NCBI GenBank assembly: GCA_016648135.1
Contig: JADDOH010001556.1
Coordinates: forward strand, 1 to 64,000
Length of the DNA: 64,000 bases
Reading direction: 5' to 3'
Source: Agrypnia vestita
Taxonomy: Eukaryota; Arthropoda; Insecta; Trichoptera; Phryganeidae
Below, one piece after another: positions 13,986 through 26,012 of this stretch. Positions within the stretch are counted from its first letter, which is position 1. The number at the start of each line of letters is the position of its first letter. The position numbers and the translations under genes are program-made. The notes below the pieces were generated by a model, which saw nothing but the letters and a program-made list of their open reading frames with translations, did no database searches and was not told where the DNA came from.

Positions 13986-15190
13986 GTAATGTAAGATTTG
14001 AATAAAATCCAGAACTTACAGCGCCATAGAATCGCTACAGATTAGAGTACTGCACAACACTAGAGGTGTCTCATCCCTAGTGATATGAGCTTATTTAAAC
14101 TCTTGTGCGGGAAAGAACGCTCTTTTCTATCTGGTATGTGCTACTCATCAACCACCGAGGGCTCGGGACACGGAACATCAGGTTCTACCCGGTAATCATA
14201 CGATTTGTGCACTACCAGCCGCGAGATCAGCGGACCATAAGGTACATTACTAATGTTGTATATTCTTTTACAGAACCTTTCCGGAATTCTACCAATCTTA
14301 ATCTAATCTAATCTTATCTAATCCTGATTAAAATACTTCCGGAATTCTGCAAACCTTAATCTAATATGTAGTCGTAATCTAAAAACATTCCGTAATGGAA
14401 CATAATTACTAGATTATTAATGACCTTAAATTCTCCATGGATTCAACATAGTTATAAGGTAAATTTCTAATATTAATTGTCTTTAAACAAATGTAAAATG
14501 ATGGATTATGCTAAACAAGAATGCCTTGCTGTATTAAGGAGTCACATCCAAACCATATCGCTAGTAGTTAAGCAAATTCCTAGCATTACTAGGAATCGAA
14601 ACGCTCAACTTGCATTCTAAAATATAACTTATATTACGACGCAACTCAACTGCCCGATGTCAGATCGCCGGGAAGACAAATGCATGGAATGGTCACGGAC
14701 AGACAGTAGGTTGCGCGAACAACCCCAGGCGCATCCGAGAAGATCGCATCCAGGATGACGCTGTTCCCACCTCGGAGCATGTCCCAGGAGCATCACGCAC
14801 CAATAAACTATTTTACTTGCTCCTGAACTTCGACAGCACGTTGACATTATAATCTTTAATAATTGTGTTCTAAACCAGTGTAAATTAAATTCACGAACTC
14901 CAATGTTGTGATTGAAAGGTTTAGGTATTAGTGTACATTGTATCGTACCAAATAGCTTCAAGAACAGTTAGCGGTCGAATGTCAAGTAATTTATAAAGAA
15001 AGAACACTAAATTCATGTTAGGAATAGCTAGCCGTAAGTGAAAAAGTAATTCATTCTGATGTATTAAATTTTATAATAAATTGTATTAATAACTGATTTC
15101 AGTTCCCTACTGTAAAATCCATTTGTCCAATCACGTCTATACATGATATTGCCACCGCCTCCCAGATTACCTCTCGTTAATTACTGATAA
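13986..15190. other. Intergenic, no gene recognised
   Basis: Holds a short (TAATC)n tract flanked by two TTCCGGAATTCT copies (14279-14350). A GC-richer stretch at 14640-14850 has no coding identity that I recognise. Confidence 0.4.
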
Positions 15191-15194
15191 GTAT

Positions 15195-16640
15195 TAATTT
15201 CTTTCTCAAAAAAGATAACGACAGTCTCAGCCACACTGTTCACAGAAAGGCTACACACACAGCCAGGTATATCCATACATCTTCTAGCCATCACCCGGTG
15301 CAAATTGCATCAGTTGCAAATACATTGGTATCAAGAGCAATAAAAATATCCGACCTAAAAAATACGCAACAATGTAATGGATTCTCTAAACAATTTTTTT
15401 TTTTAAATACAAATCTTATATATTTACATATTTGATGCATAAAAAATTTAGGTACATAAATTTTTTATCATTGTACCTCTCAAAAAAGAGACTGAAAAAA
15501 ACTCTTGTATCTGGAGAGGGAGTTACACTTATATATATAATATGTGATAATAATTAATGCATAAAGTAAAGTAAATAGTACATAAATATAATATAAGAAG
15601 AAAAAAAGTTACATAATATGAGATAATAATTAATATGTAAAGTAAAGTAAATAGTACATAAATATATATAAGAAGAAAAAAAGTTACATAATATGAGATA
15701 ATTAATGCATAAAGTAAAGTAAGGTAAATAGTACATAAATATATATAGGCCGAAAAAAAGTTACATAATATACGATAATTAATGCATTTATGTGGGAAAA
15801 ACAATTTAAAAATAAACTAACAATAAGCAAACAGTTTAAAATAGTTAAACGCCAGTCGGACATTGGAAATAGAAATAAAACAGATAAAAATATTACGGAA
15901 AAACCTTTATCAACAGCTTTTTTACCATATATAAGAGGGATAACAGATAAAATCAGCCGTCTGCTTAGAAAATATAACATAAGAACGATATTTAGGACAG
16001 AAAATAAAATATCTAGCCTTCTACACAGTGTAAAAGACAAAATACATCTAGAGTCCCATGGTGTATACGAAATACCATGTGGATCGTGCGACAAGACATT
16101 CGTTGGAAAAAGCAATGGAAAGATATCTGCTAGGGTTTCTTATATTCTATTTTGTTTTATTATATTCTTTTCATCAACAATACAGATGATGATATACGTC
16201 TCCCACCAGCATGGAAAATATTGTATTCAACAGTAGTTTTCATATTAAAAATAATAATACATATAATAATGTGCAAAAACCAATTAAATACAACCACCAA
16301 ACAGGTAAATATCGACACAATAGACACACCATTGAGTACAAAGCGCATCACAAGGAGTCAGACAAACGCCATTGAGGCTAACAATGGCCAGGAATACCCA
16401 ATTTTCAATACCAAATTCCCAAGGCTAGTAATGACCGAAGTACCCAAATTTAGATTTTGACTTGCCAGACCTCACTTGGTAATAAGCTTCCGATACGAAC
16501 GGACGTGCTCGCACTGCCCCTCGTGATGGAAATTTATTAACAAGGCACCCTGAAGATGCCTGTTGTGATTCAGTCGAAACGTCGGTTAACGAATGCTCCT
16601 TCTGAGGATCAGATTTTGATGCGGGTTACCCCCAAAGAAG
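15195..16640 (+). mobile_element. Penelope-like retroelement, broken 3' half
   Basis: The frame at 15199-15395 reads HRKATHTARYIHTSSSHHP, the conserved 'Y-R-K-P-T-H-T-x-R-Y' block after the reverse transcriptase of Penelope-like elements. At 15916-16135 it reads PYIRGITDKISRLLRKYNIR and GVYEIPCGSCDKTFVGKSNG, the linker and start of the GIY-YIG endonuclease (here GVY...FVG). The endonuclease is cut short. RLPPAWK, the element's usual C-terminal block, follows out of frame near 16198. An AT-rich tandem repeat separates the two coding blocks. A foldback MITE abuts the 3' side. Frameshifts and deletions show that it is dead. Confidence 0.8.
15551..15789 (+). repeat. Three tandem units of about 77 bp inside the Penelope remnant
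   Basis: The unit includes ATAAAGTAAAGTAAATAGTA, then AAGAAGAAAAAAAGTTACAT. It begins near 15551, 15628 and 15703, with a partial fourth at 15778. The open minus-strand frames here result from the repeat period and AT composition. Confidence 0.75.
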
Positions 16641-16664
16641 TTAATACTAACATTTATATATATA

Positions 16665-17188
16665 AAGGGTTATTTGTAAAACATTAATAACCTCGCAGGA
16701 CTATATTTCTGCCATGATTATGAGTCGAAAATGTTCAAGCTGTTATGACTTAATATCAATAGTTATGGAGATATGCGACATCAAAGTTTGCATTTTTTTT
16801 TCAATATTTCTGAATAATTTTTTACAACGTTGGACTATCATTACAGTAACTCATATCGAATATGAAAAGTTCATTCCCTATAAGACAAGTCAAATAAAAA
16901 AATAAAAACCTTCAAATTCCAATTGTAAAACATTCCAATTGGATTTTTTTCAGGGTTTTTATCATTTTATTTAATTTGTATTGAAACAAATGAATTTTTC
17001 GTAATCGATATGAGTTACTGTAATGATAGTCCAACGTTTTACAAAAAATAAAACAGAAAATGCAAACTTTGATGTCGCATATCTCCATAACTATTGATAT
17101 TAGGTCATAATAGCTTGAACATTTTCGACTCATAATCAAGGCAGGAATATAGTCCTGCGAGGTTATTAATGTTTTACAAATAACCCTG
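16665..17188. mobile_element. TA foldback MITE, full length (about 524 bp)
   Basis: Left end GGGTTATTTGTAAAACATTA mirrors right end TAATGTTTTACAAATAACCC, with TA at 17189-17190 and TA at 16663-16664. Arms extend through the family core (ATCTCCATAACTATTGATAT) and meet near the middle, making a nearly complete snap-back. Confidence 0.75.
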
Positions 17189-18971
17189 TATATTGATGCA
17201 TTTATAAATTTATACATTATTTAACAAGAGTCACTTTAAGGTGAAATGCATCAAAATATTTATTTTCTTGCAACAATTTTAATTTTTCTGCACACAATTA
17301 TATTTCTGATTTTTAATTTTTAGATTAGAATATAAATGGTTGGAAATGTGTCAATCTCAGAAACATCCACAATGGATCATCTGTTTATGATTGCTTCAAA
17401 AATGCAGTACGCGGTGCATAGTTTTGCCATTACTAGTTTAAAAAAATAAGTAAATCGTATGAAAAGCAACAGGCAATAACTGATTGCTAATCGCAGGCAC
17501 TAATAGCAGCGCAGTGGCCACTATTAACCTTGCAGTGACCACTATCGGTCGCGCAGCAGCTAGTAGCCAGTTACAGACATCAATAGCCGCATAGCAGTAT
17601 AGCCGCCCTCAGGGCCTAGCAGCAAGCAATCTTAACTGCTAGTTCATTTTGATCCTCATCACAAAACAGAGTGCCACGGCACACCAGTTGGAAACCACTG
17701 CCGTATGACCTTGCAGCATAGCCACCTGCAGGTCTAATGGTAATTGAGTGCTTTCTGCTGATAATTAAAAAGTCATTTCACTTCTACATTGATTTTATTG
17801 AATTAAGATTACAATTTACATTATTGCTTGGGTCAATCTACACCAAATCACTTCTTGATAAAACAATATTTCACATTCACAAGACTCAGGTATTTTAGTA
17901 GTACATATTCACAATATTACATCCGAGAATAAATTATACAAATAACATCAAGGTACTCTTGTAATTAACCAAACATAAATAGAAAGGAGAAAAAAACGCT
18001 ACGCAACTTCTATAATCCAAACTGCGTATACTATTTAGAAGTCTTATTAATAAATAAATCGGATGCTTAAATAACAATAAGTTGTTTTTAATAAATGAAT
18101 AGGTACATTTCATAATAATATTAATGTAATGTATGTAAGAACTAAACTATGATATTGGTAATCGAAAATTATCTTAAATTTTAAAAATACATTTCTTTAC
18201 TTACAACTTAAGATTACATTTGCGTAATTAAATTTATTGACTGCCAATGGAAAAACTATATCATAAAAACAGAAACTAATAAAGAGGTATTTTAAAAAAT
18301 ATTTTTCACTGATACCAGAAACAAACTGAATTTCACCGGATGTCAAAAGCGAGATATGTTCTAAAGTAATATCTCATTTTTGGGAAGAGTTTGTTAATTC
18401 TTATTCGCTTACATTACTGGTAATGACGACTAATCACTGCAGACTGATATGTACCAAATGGCAGTATCATACCAGCAGTTGGGATGTTTTTACTATTTTT
18501 ACTATATTTATATTGACAACAACATTATCCTTAACTGGAATACACCAATTTGCTATTTGATAAAATGATATTTAAAAATAATACATATTATTTTTGCTAA
18601 TGGCCTATTGTGCAATACAGCACTATAAGCTATTAGTGAATTCCTAAACAAAAATGATTAAATAAGACGCTGGTTACAAAAAAACCTTGATTAAATCTTA
18701 ATTTCTTCACACTGGAGTAAGACAATTCACTATCAAAAATTTGCTTGGTAATGACTGCTAAGCTTTTTGACAAAAAGTTCATAACCAGGTTTTCTTCCCA
18801 TTTTTCATCAATAACATATTTTTCAAACTTAACGACAACTTCATGTATGGCACTTGTATCATGGGGCTGCAAGCAGACCTAATGCGATAGTTAGCTTATT
18901 CTCACAATCATAAGAATACAATGATGTAAACAAATCAATGAGAAATGTCCTGCAAGATTCTGAGTACATTA
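17189..18971. other. Intergenic, locally repetitive, no gene seen
   Basis: At 17480-17640 there is a GC-richer patch of imperfect short repeats (CGCAGTGGCCACTAT, TGCAGTGACCACTATC). The rest is AT-rich with nothing recognised. The minus frames at 18633-19071 are not supported as genes. Confidence 0.4.
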
Positions 18972-19480
18972 AAACCCCAATAATTCGAAATTTGTCATCA
19001 TTCATAATTTTTTTTAAATACAAGTCCCAAAACGTTAATTTCACGGTAAATTGTGTGGGCAAAAGGAACAACCGAATGAGTCAATAAAATCGAATTTTGA
19101 GTTAATTATACAGAATTGTTCTATAGATACATATCTAGGAAGGAAAAATTAAATGAGGAGGAAAATAAAATATGACTATTTTTTAATTTTTTGAAAGAGG
19201 AATAATGACATTATTAATTATTTAAAAAATTTGAAAAGAAACAAGGACATTAGTCAACTTGATTCAACGATCTTGGGCAAAAAACAAAACTACTGGTGTA
19301 TTAGATAAAAAGAACAAACAAAATTTCCAAATTTTGTTTTGGCTATCCCGAAAACCTGCTTTTTATAATTCATTATATTGTTCCTTTCGCCCACAGAATC
19401 AACCGTAATTCGTAATCATTTATATATCCTTGCACCGTAAATCAATACATTTTAAGTCTCAAAATTTAAATATCTTTTGC
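18972..19480. mobile_element. pogo-type MITE split by a second TIR element
   Basis: AAAACCCCAATAATTCGAAA begins the left part. The right part resumes after 19395 with AACCGTAATTCG and CCGTAAATCAATACATTTTA, both standard blocks of this family. The order is continuous once the insert 19054-19395 is removed. Confidence 0.65.
19054..19395. mobile_element. Short TIR element nested in a pogo MITE
   Basis: The ends TGTGGGCAAAAGGAACAA and TTGTTCCTTTCGCCCACA are inverted repeats with one mismatch, 342 bp apart. No clear target duplication or coding sequence was found, so the superfamily is open. Confidence 0.6.
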
Positions 19481-21021
19481 AAAGTTATAAAAAACGAATA
19501 CTGCGTGCAGATTTTTGATCGCACACACCCGTGTAGGGTGTTCTTTATGTATTTCGAGGTTACTTTTGGAATACCCTTCATCAATACATATTAAGTCGCG
19601 ATCCCTGCAATCGGCGAAACCTATGTATGCTTTCTTCAGTTCTGTTCGGTTTCATACCTCAATGCGTTTAAAATAATATATCACATTTCAGAATTCCCCT
19701 TCAGTTTGATTATTTTTTCTAACAGTTGTTAAAATGTTTGATGCCAGTTTTATAACTGCATCAAATTTATTAAATTCATTTTATCATATCTAGCGCACAC
19801 TGACCCAGAAGGCGCTGTGCAGCATTGTGGTGGAAATAATTACGCATTACGAATGTGTTATCCATCAACCATGTATATTTGTAATATGCCATCATCTTCT
19901 ATAGACATACTACATTATCTTTTTAACCAGGAAGAATTTTTTAATGAAATCTCAGAATATTCAGTCTTCAGGCATGCAAATTGTATTTTTCATAAAATAT
20001 ATTGATTTACATAGGTGACCAGGCCAACTGTTAAGATCCTCGATATTTCAATCGTAAAAAGTTAATAATAATAATTGGGTATATATTATAAAAAATATGC
20101 TCCAAATGGATTTTATTAGTTTTGTGCTCGAGAGTTAGAGCAAATAAATAGTACTCCAGGGTTAGAACAATTGGCCTGGACAATGGCAAAATGCACAGTA
20201 TGTTCATTTTTAGAGTACGCACCCACGTGACACAACTTGCAATGTGAACACAACTTGTAGCCATTCAAGAGTGTAATAAATCAAGACAAATGACCATTTT
20301 CTATTCTAATTATGTTTGCTTTTTTGTTTACCAAATGTACATATATCAGGATTATCATCTTTTGGCTCTATCCAAGTCCAAAGCCGATTTCACAAATATT
20401 CTCTAGAAATCCCTGTTTCAAGACAAATCTCTGTAGTAAGCGTATCCATGTATTTTCAGCCTGGGTTCTCCCGAAGATTTGGCCTCGTTTCTCACAATGC
20501 GGACAATTTATTTTGGTCACTTCAATCGCATAACTGTTTTATTTCGAGCTGCCGGTTTGAAAATGCCATCGGTTATTGGAGAATTTTGTTTTCATATACT
20601 TAGATGGCATTTTCTTATTTCATATCCATATAGCACAATCAACTTTGGATACGTAACCGCAGAATTTGGTACGTGAAGAGCTGTTTGATTGTGTGATTCT
20701 CGACGACATCCAAAGCCAGATTTCCAAATATGTTATTTTCCGAATATCAAATAAAAATTTTTATCCTTCACGGTGTTTTTGAATTTCTTAAAATTCTAAG
20801 TTTGGTTTTTAAATGTTCACCTTTAAGCATGGTACACTGATCTCAGTCATCCAGCTAGCTGTACATTAGGTCAGTTGACACATATTCAAATGACTTATTT
20901 TTATCTGTGCAGTGGTAGACAGATATTTCATTGAAACTAATTTGATGTCAGTGTACTATGTATAATAGAAAATCTATACCCACACGTAGAGAACAATGAA
21001 TTATCATTAGTATAGCCATTA
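19481..21021. other. Intergenic, no gene recognised
   Basis: The overlapping frames at 20312-20676 were checked on both strands and match no family I know. They may be old transposon coding sequence. Nothing else is visible. Confidence 0.35.
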
Positions 21022-21521
21022 CAGTAAAACCCCGTAAATTCGAGCCCCAATAAATCGAAATCCACCGTAATTGGAAATTTTTCAAACCCAAAAGTCCAAA
21101 AAGTTCATAATAGATTAACCCCGCCCCGATAAATAATAATTCGAAATATGCGCCACAAATCATAGTTCACACGATTCGACATTTTTTTGAAATATGACTA
21201 AATTTAATAATTATTTAATTTTTTTCACAAGTGAGAACAACAAATATATCAAGTAATTCAGTAATAGAAATGTCGCAACCTTTGTATTAGCATAAATATT
21301 GCATTTTAGAAATGATTTCTTGAAATATGTAAAAATACCAACATTTTTCACAAAATTAATGGCTTTTTTCACGAGTTTTACGATTTTTGGTGAATTTTGC
21401 AATCGCACTGCAATTAAAAATTTTTTTTTTCGAATTTTCGAATTTTGAATTAACAGGATTCCGCGTAATTCGAAATGTTAATTTTGGGTCCCTTGAATTT
21501 CGAATTAACGAGGTTCTACTG
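21022..21521. mobile_element. pogo-type MITE, complete with TA target sites
   Basis: Begins CAGTAAAACCCCGTAAATTC after TA (21020-21021) and ends CGAGGTTCTACTG before TA (21522-21523). At 500 bp it is the best reference copy in the window. Tc1/mariner-pogo elements duplicate TA. The terminal CAGT and the CCTCG/CCCCG...TTCGAA motif fit the pogo/Tigger group. Confidence 0.8.
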
Positions 21522-21544
21522 TAGTTAAGTGTTCTCTCCAAGTA

Positions 21545-21946
21545 CAGGCGTACCTCGCTTTAATCTGTTCCGGGCCAGCGTCATGTATACATGTCGTGGG
21601 CACGGAACGGGTTTTAAGGTGTTCAAAAATTTAAAAACTTTATTTTATTGAATTATGGCATACTGTGCTGTAAGACCATCACTCTTACGGCTAAGTATCG
21701 AAGACGCAGTGCACATCATGCCATTCAAATGGAGTTATATAGCCCAACCCTGTGCAATTATTCGGCGTCCTCGGGATATTCCCACGCATAGTTTATTAAA
21801 TTTGCGCACCTCATGCCTTGTGTATATTCAAACTCTAGAATTTATATTTTAATTTGCTATTACGCAATATACCCTGGCAAGCGAAAATTGGCTAATTCAT
21901 TTCACATTGATGGCCTGGAATCCACCCTTTAAATGAGGTATGCCTG
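21545..21946. mobile_element. Tigger-type MITE, complete (402 bp)
   Basis: The left end CAGGCGTACCTCGCTTTAAT and the inverted right end CAGGCATACCTCATTTAAA are flanked by TA on both sides. CAGGCRTACCTCG is the hallmark Tigger terminus. It has different TIRs from the CAGTAAAACCCCG family that lies 23 bp away. No transposase remains. Confidence 0.8.
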
Positions 21947-22302
21947 TATGTCTTATTTTAAATGAAAACATTAAACATGTCATTTCAAAATCATTATCTT
22001 AAAACTGAATCATTTAAAATATTAATATATTTATGATTATGACTTCAAATATCTAACTATGTATAATGGCCGTGGATAAATTGCCTTCAGGTATTTCGTT
22101 AGATCGGTAATTATAACAACAGTAAAATAAAATCATCATTTATAGAGAAGGCTATTTGTGTGTAATCAATTGACATGACAATTACTTTGTGGTGCATCAT
22201 AAATATTTTAATTTTCACTGAAACTAGACTTTGTACCATACAAGTTGTTATTTTATCACTACTAGTTTCGAGAGGAGAACTCCCTCCCAACATCAAGTGT
22301 AA

Positions 22303-23062
22303 AGCCATGTATTCACTAGGGGACAAATCGCGAAACATTCCGCTTGGCATGTCGCATCAACATCTACGCTCATGTTTCGGGGACAATGACGCGGTCATTT
22401 GACGTGTACACACCGGGACTCGCATATCTTGTCGCGGAAATGTCATTCGATGATTTTACGATGACAGCTGCGGTATCTCGTTTGGCGAAAACGGGGTTCC
22501 GCGCAATTCGAAATGTTTTTTTGGGTCGCAATTTCAAATTAACGAGGTTTTACTGTAGTAAATTGAATATTATTAAAAACAAGGTCCTTTTTGCAAATAA
22601 TTATTGTTTTCCAGACGTCACGGAAATGTGGCCCTAGGAGGTTATGATGTCAACTGCGTATCTGTTTATATTAATGAGTTTATCGAAACGTAAGAGGAGA
22701 AAAAAGAGGAGAATGCGAAATTCTTTACTGCAAAGAAAAAGAAGGACGGACATTCTATGCGATCTTCGATCGATACAGCTCGATGAGTTCAAGAACGATT
22801 TCGTTTCCCCGCATTGTCATCTTGACAGATACAGCGCATGCGTATTCACTTGTAAACATACCACGTGGTACTGACGCTCCGCGGAATGTTGCAGTGAGTA
22901 CGCTCGGGTACCGTGCGCATGGCAACGTTGCCACGGCACGTAGAAATGCCCCGCTATGTTGTGCGCGAGGTCGCGAAACAGTGCACGACGTTGCAACGTC
23001 ACGTAGATTCTATGCCGCGCGTGCTGTTGAGGGACAATTTGTCCCCTAGTGAATACATGGCT
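22303..23062 (+). mobile_element. PIF/Harbinger non-autonomous element, copy 1
   Basis: TIR AGCCATGTATTCACTAGGGG is found at both ends, with TAA on each side (22300-22302 and 23063-23065) as the 3-bp target duplication. The 760-bp body contains part of a Harbinger transposase N-terminus (KRKRRKKRRMRNSLLQRKRR near 22690). It also contains a fragment of the pogo-type MITE at about 22496-22556. The 88-codon frame reaching the right TIR is open here and in copy 2 but matches nothing known. Confidence 0.85.
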
Positions 23063-23410
23063 TAACTGTAGTAGTAAAAAATAACTCAATGCGTGTGTAG
23101 TACAAAGTTTACTTTAGTGAAACATTAAATAAGCAGTGTGTCTGGTTAGCCTTCATCATTCATAATTAATGTACTTAATTTTTTGTTTAGCAGTTTAACA
23201 CCTATTAAAAATACTATTACCAAACTAATTAAATAACCAATAAGTCAATTTAAGCTCTTACAAAGAAGTGCGCAAAAAATATAAAGAAAAACTGTTACAT
23301 ATGCAAATCAGAAGAATTCATTAATATTACCTAACAATACAGACATGTACATTTGAGGCCAGATATGAACTTACTCAGACCAATGTTTTACTGTTTGCTG
23401 TCAGATTATC

Positions 23411-24080
23411 GGCCCGATTCTGAAAATAACAATGTCTAGATCTTTAAGATCTTTATCCCAACACTTAATAGACGATAATAATAATTAAAAATGTCCAGAG
23501 CGGATTTTGCTATTCTACGGCTCAAATACACTGTATTAAAATATGATATAAGAAAGATTATTTCTTACAAATGTATTAATTTCTTCATCCACAGCGTCCA
23601 GATGAAATATCATGGCTAAACTTGTCATAACCATGTTCGGCGTTACTGCGTATTCAAATCTTCCCATCCTGACATTTGACAGATATGTCTGGATCTTTAA
23701 AATCTTTATCCCAACACTTAATAGACGATAATAAACGAGACATAGCTTTACGTCGGTGTTTGTTTCTGTAAGTTTCTACATGAGATAGATATAGAGGGAG
23801 GGAGAAAGATGTAAATTGTTATCTGTCAAATGTCAAGATGGGAAAATTTGAATACGCGGTAACGTGGTCAAGTTTAGCCATGATATTTCATCTGGACGCT
23901 GTAGATGAAGAAATTAATACGTTTGTAAGAAACAATCTTTCTTATATCATCTTTTAATAGTGTATTTGAGCCGTTGAATTACAAAATCCGCTCTGGACAT
24001 TTTTAATTTTTATTATCGTCTATTAAGTGTTGGGATAAAGACCTTAAAGATCCAGACATTGTTATTTTCAGAATACGGAT
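23411..24080. mobile_element. Large inverted-repeat (foldback) element, about 665 bp
   Basis: The left arm (CCGATTCTGAAAATAACAAT, 23414 on) and right arm (ATTGTTATTTTCAGAATACG) are complementary over about 260 bp. The loop is about 150 bp and carries a third copy of the terminal block (CTTTATCCCAACACTTAATA near 23708). The right arm has a short frame, MGKFEYAVTWSSLAMIFHLD then AVDEEINTFVRNN, resembling a transposase N-terminus. A divergent relative lies at 55676-56566. Confidence 0.75.
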
Positions 24081-24344
24081 GTATAAGGGTTGTCTATAAT
24101 AAAATATTTTTATATCTTTACTTTCTATAATATAGGTATATTTGAAACTCATTGAATCAAGAATAAAGATTCAAAATATAAAAATAAATAGATAAATAGG
24201 CACCTCTCAGCAAACAGTAAAAAGTTGGCAGCTGAATTTCAAGATTCGTAATTACAAAATTCGGGGAAATGGGTGCCTTTATGCTGAAAAGTTATCGTCA
24301 GTTGATCTTCAACATTAGTAGACACACAACATTTAGGACAAGCT

Positions 24345-24420
24345 TGTTGGTGTATCGGTTATGACTCTTGCCTACTGATCCAGTGGTCGGTGGTTCGAGC
24401 CCCATTCCAGGACACCAGTA
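24345..24420 (+). mobile_element. tRNA-like SINE head (tentative)
   Basis: GGTTCGAGCCCC at 24392-24403 is a perfect polymerase III B box, and TATCGGTTATGA at about 24353 is a weak A box 40 bp upstream. TTGGTGT and ACACCAG can form an acceptor-like stem. The T-arm to acceptor spacing is too long for a working tRNA, so a tRNA-derived SINE or pseudo-tRNA is more likely. Confidence 0.4.
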
Positions 24421-24776
24421 AGTTAGTTCTATTTTCATAGCACAAGCGTTTAGCTTTATTTGATAAGAATAGTGATGCAACACGTATTCCGTGCTCGCAT
24501 TCTATTTAATTTTTAAAAATAAGAATGATAACAACAAAATAATGGAAGTTACTTTTGATTATAAATTTTAAATAATGTTGTGTGTTTCACTGACTTAAAT
24601 CACATGTTGAGTTTCGTTGTAACGAGCTTAAAGTTTTCGACAAATGTTATTTTAGCAAGACAAAAGCACTGTTATGCAGACAGGACTACGGCCCATTATA
24701 AGTCTATGATATACATGTGTGCTAAAATATGACTTTGTTCAATAAATGGGGAACTTTAACTAACTTAATACTAAGG

Positions 24777-24911
24777 CCCGAATTCAGTGTCAATACTTAG
24801 ATGATTTAAAGGTTAAGGCACATCTCAAATGTGTTATTTTGTGCTGAAAATTACGCTTATAGGCGTACCTTAACTTTTGAATCATCTAAGTATTGACAAT
24901 GTATTTGGGTC
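24777..24911. repeat. Small foldback, about 135 bp
   Basis: CCGAATTCAGTGTCAATACT, then TAGATGATTTAAA, is mirrored by TTGAATCATCTAAGTATTGA, then CAATGTATTTGGG. Arms are about 50 bp around a short loop. Confidence 0.65.
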
Positions 24912-26012
24912 TATGTCGCATAAAAGGTAGAAATCTTAGGATTTGACTTTGGAATAAAGTATGACTATTAAAACAAAAAAGAAACTAGGTACATTCAATA
25001 TTGTGGAAATATTGCTTTGATTGACAGATTGAAAATATTCATATATTGACTGGCCGGTCTTATTTTTTATACTCTTATTTTCTACACACTGTTTTACAGA
25101 CGACGTTTGCAAGAATTTTGTAAAAAGGCATGATTTTAAACTCCGAAAAAGTCACAGAAATAAAAGTCAAATCCTAACAGAAATTTCGTAATTCTAAAAT
25201 TTAGGTGTCATGTTTTCAATTTAAATTAGATGAAATTTTGAAATCATGAAATAAAATTTACAAGTGACTTGTTATCTTTTACAGACATAAATATTTATAA
25301 CACAGTTCACCACTTCGGCTTTAACACAACTATCAGCAGTTTATAGAGAAATACAACTCGAAACTCCGAGGAAAAAGCCATTCTTAGATTTGTTACACTC
25401 TTGAAGACTCTCAATTATCTGATTAAACGGAATGGCAAAAAATTATTAAATATTCCAATTTAAACCATTTTGGACAAAACAATATGCCAACGTAAACTGT
25501 TCTGGACTAAGCAATGCTTATACAAATATCACTTATACATTTATTTTACCAGGATTAATTCCTATACAATTGAGAGTCTGCTCTAGTACAAATAAATATT
25601 TTAACCCGCAAAACACAGTTCGCTAGTCCAAAAGCGTTAATTTAATAACTAAACACTTTTCTAACATTTATTATAACTAGTGGTCCTATAAAATAAATGT
25701 TTATGTCAAAATAACTACATTTCTAAACCTAAAAACTAACATCATTGGTTTCACTATCAAAATTTAGAGAATTCTCCCGTTAAACATCTACAAGAGTAAA
25801 ACTCTGATCCAATGTCTGGTCGAATGGGTCAGACATGAAAACAACTCGCTCAAAGCTAAATTTGAGACAGTTCTGCCAAATTATACATTCACTTTAAGGT
25901 ATCTAAGTGAAGCACTAAGCAAATGACCTCTTTCCTTCAATATCTCACTTCTCTCATCTTGCTACATGATACATGCAGTCACAGAGCAACCAAAGTAATG
26001 TGAGTTTTTATA
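24912..26012. other. Intergenic, nothing recognised
   Basis: AT-rich sequence without convincing frames, terminal repeats or RNA signals. Confidence 0.4.

Noticed and set aside
15529..16115. Hydrophobic minus-strand frames resembling membrane proteins
   Set aside because: They run over AT-rich tandem repeats and antisense to the Penelope coding blocks; the Phe/Leu/Ile/Tyr composition is an artefact of AT-rich DNA.
20312..20676. Overlapping frames suggesting a gene
   Set aside because: Three frames overlap in the same 350 bp and none shows a domain, splice sites or start context.
22783..23049. 88-residue frame open in two Harbinger copies
   Set aside because: It lies in the non-coding end of the element and extends into the TIR; the copies are young enough to stay open by descent and no family match is recognised.
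24345..24420. Functional tRNA gene
   Set aside because: The B box is perfect but the A box is weak and the T-arm to acceptor spacing is wrong; kept only as a tentative SINE head.
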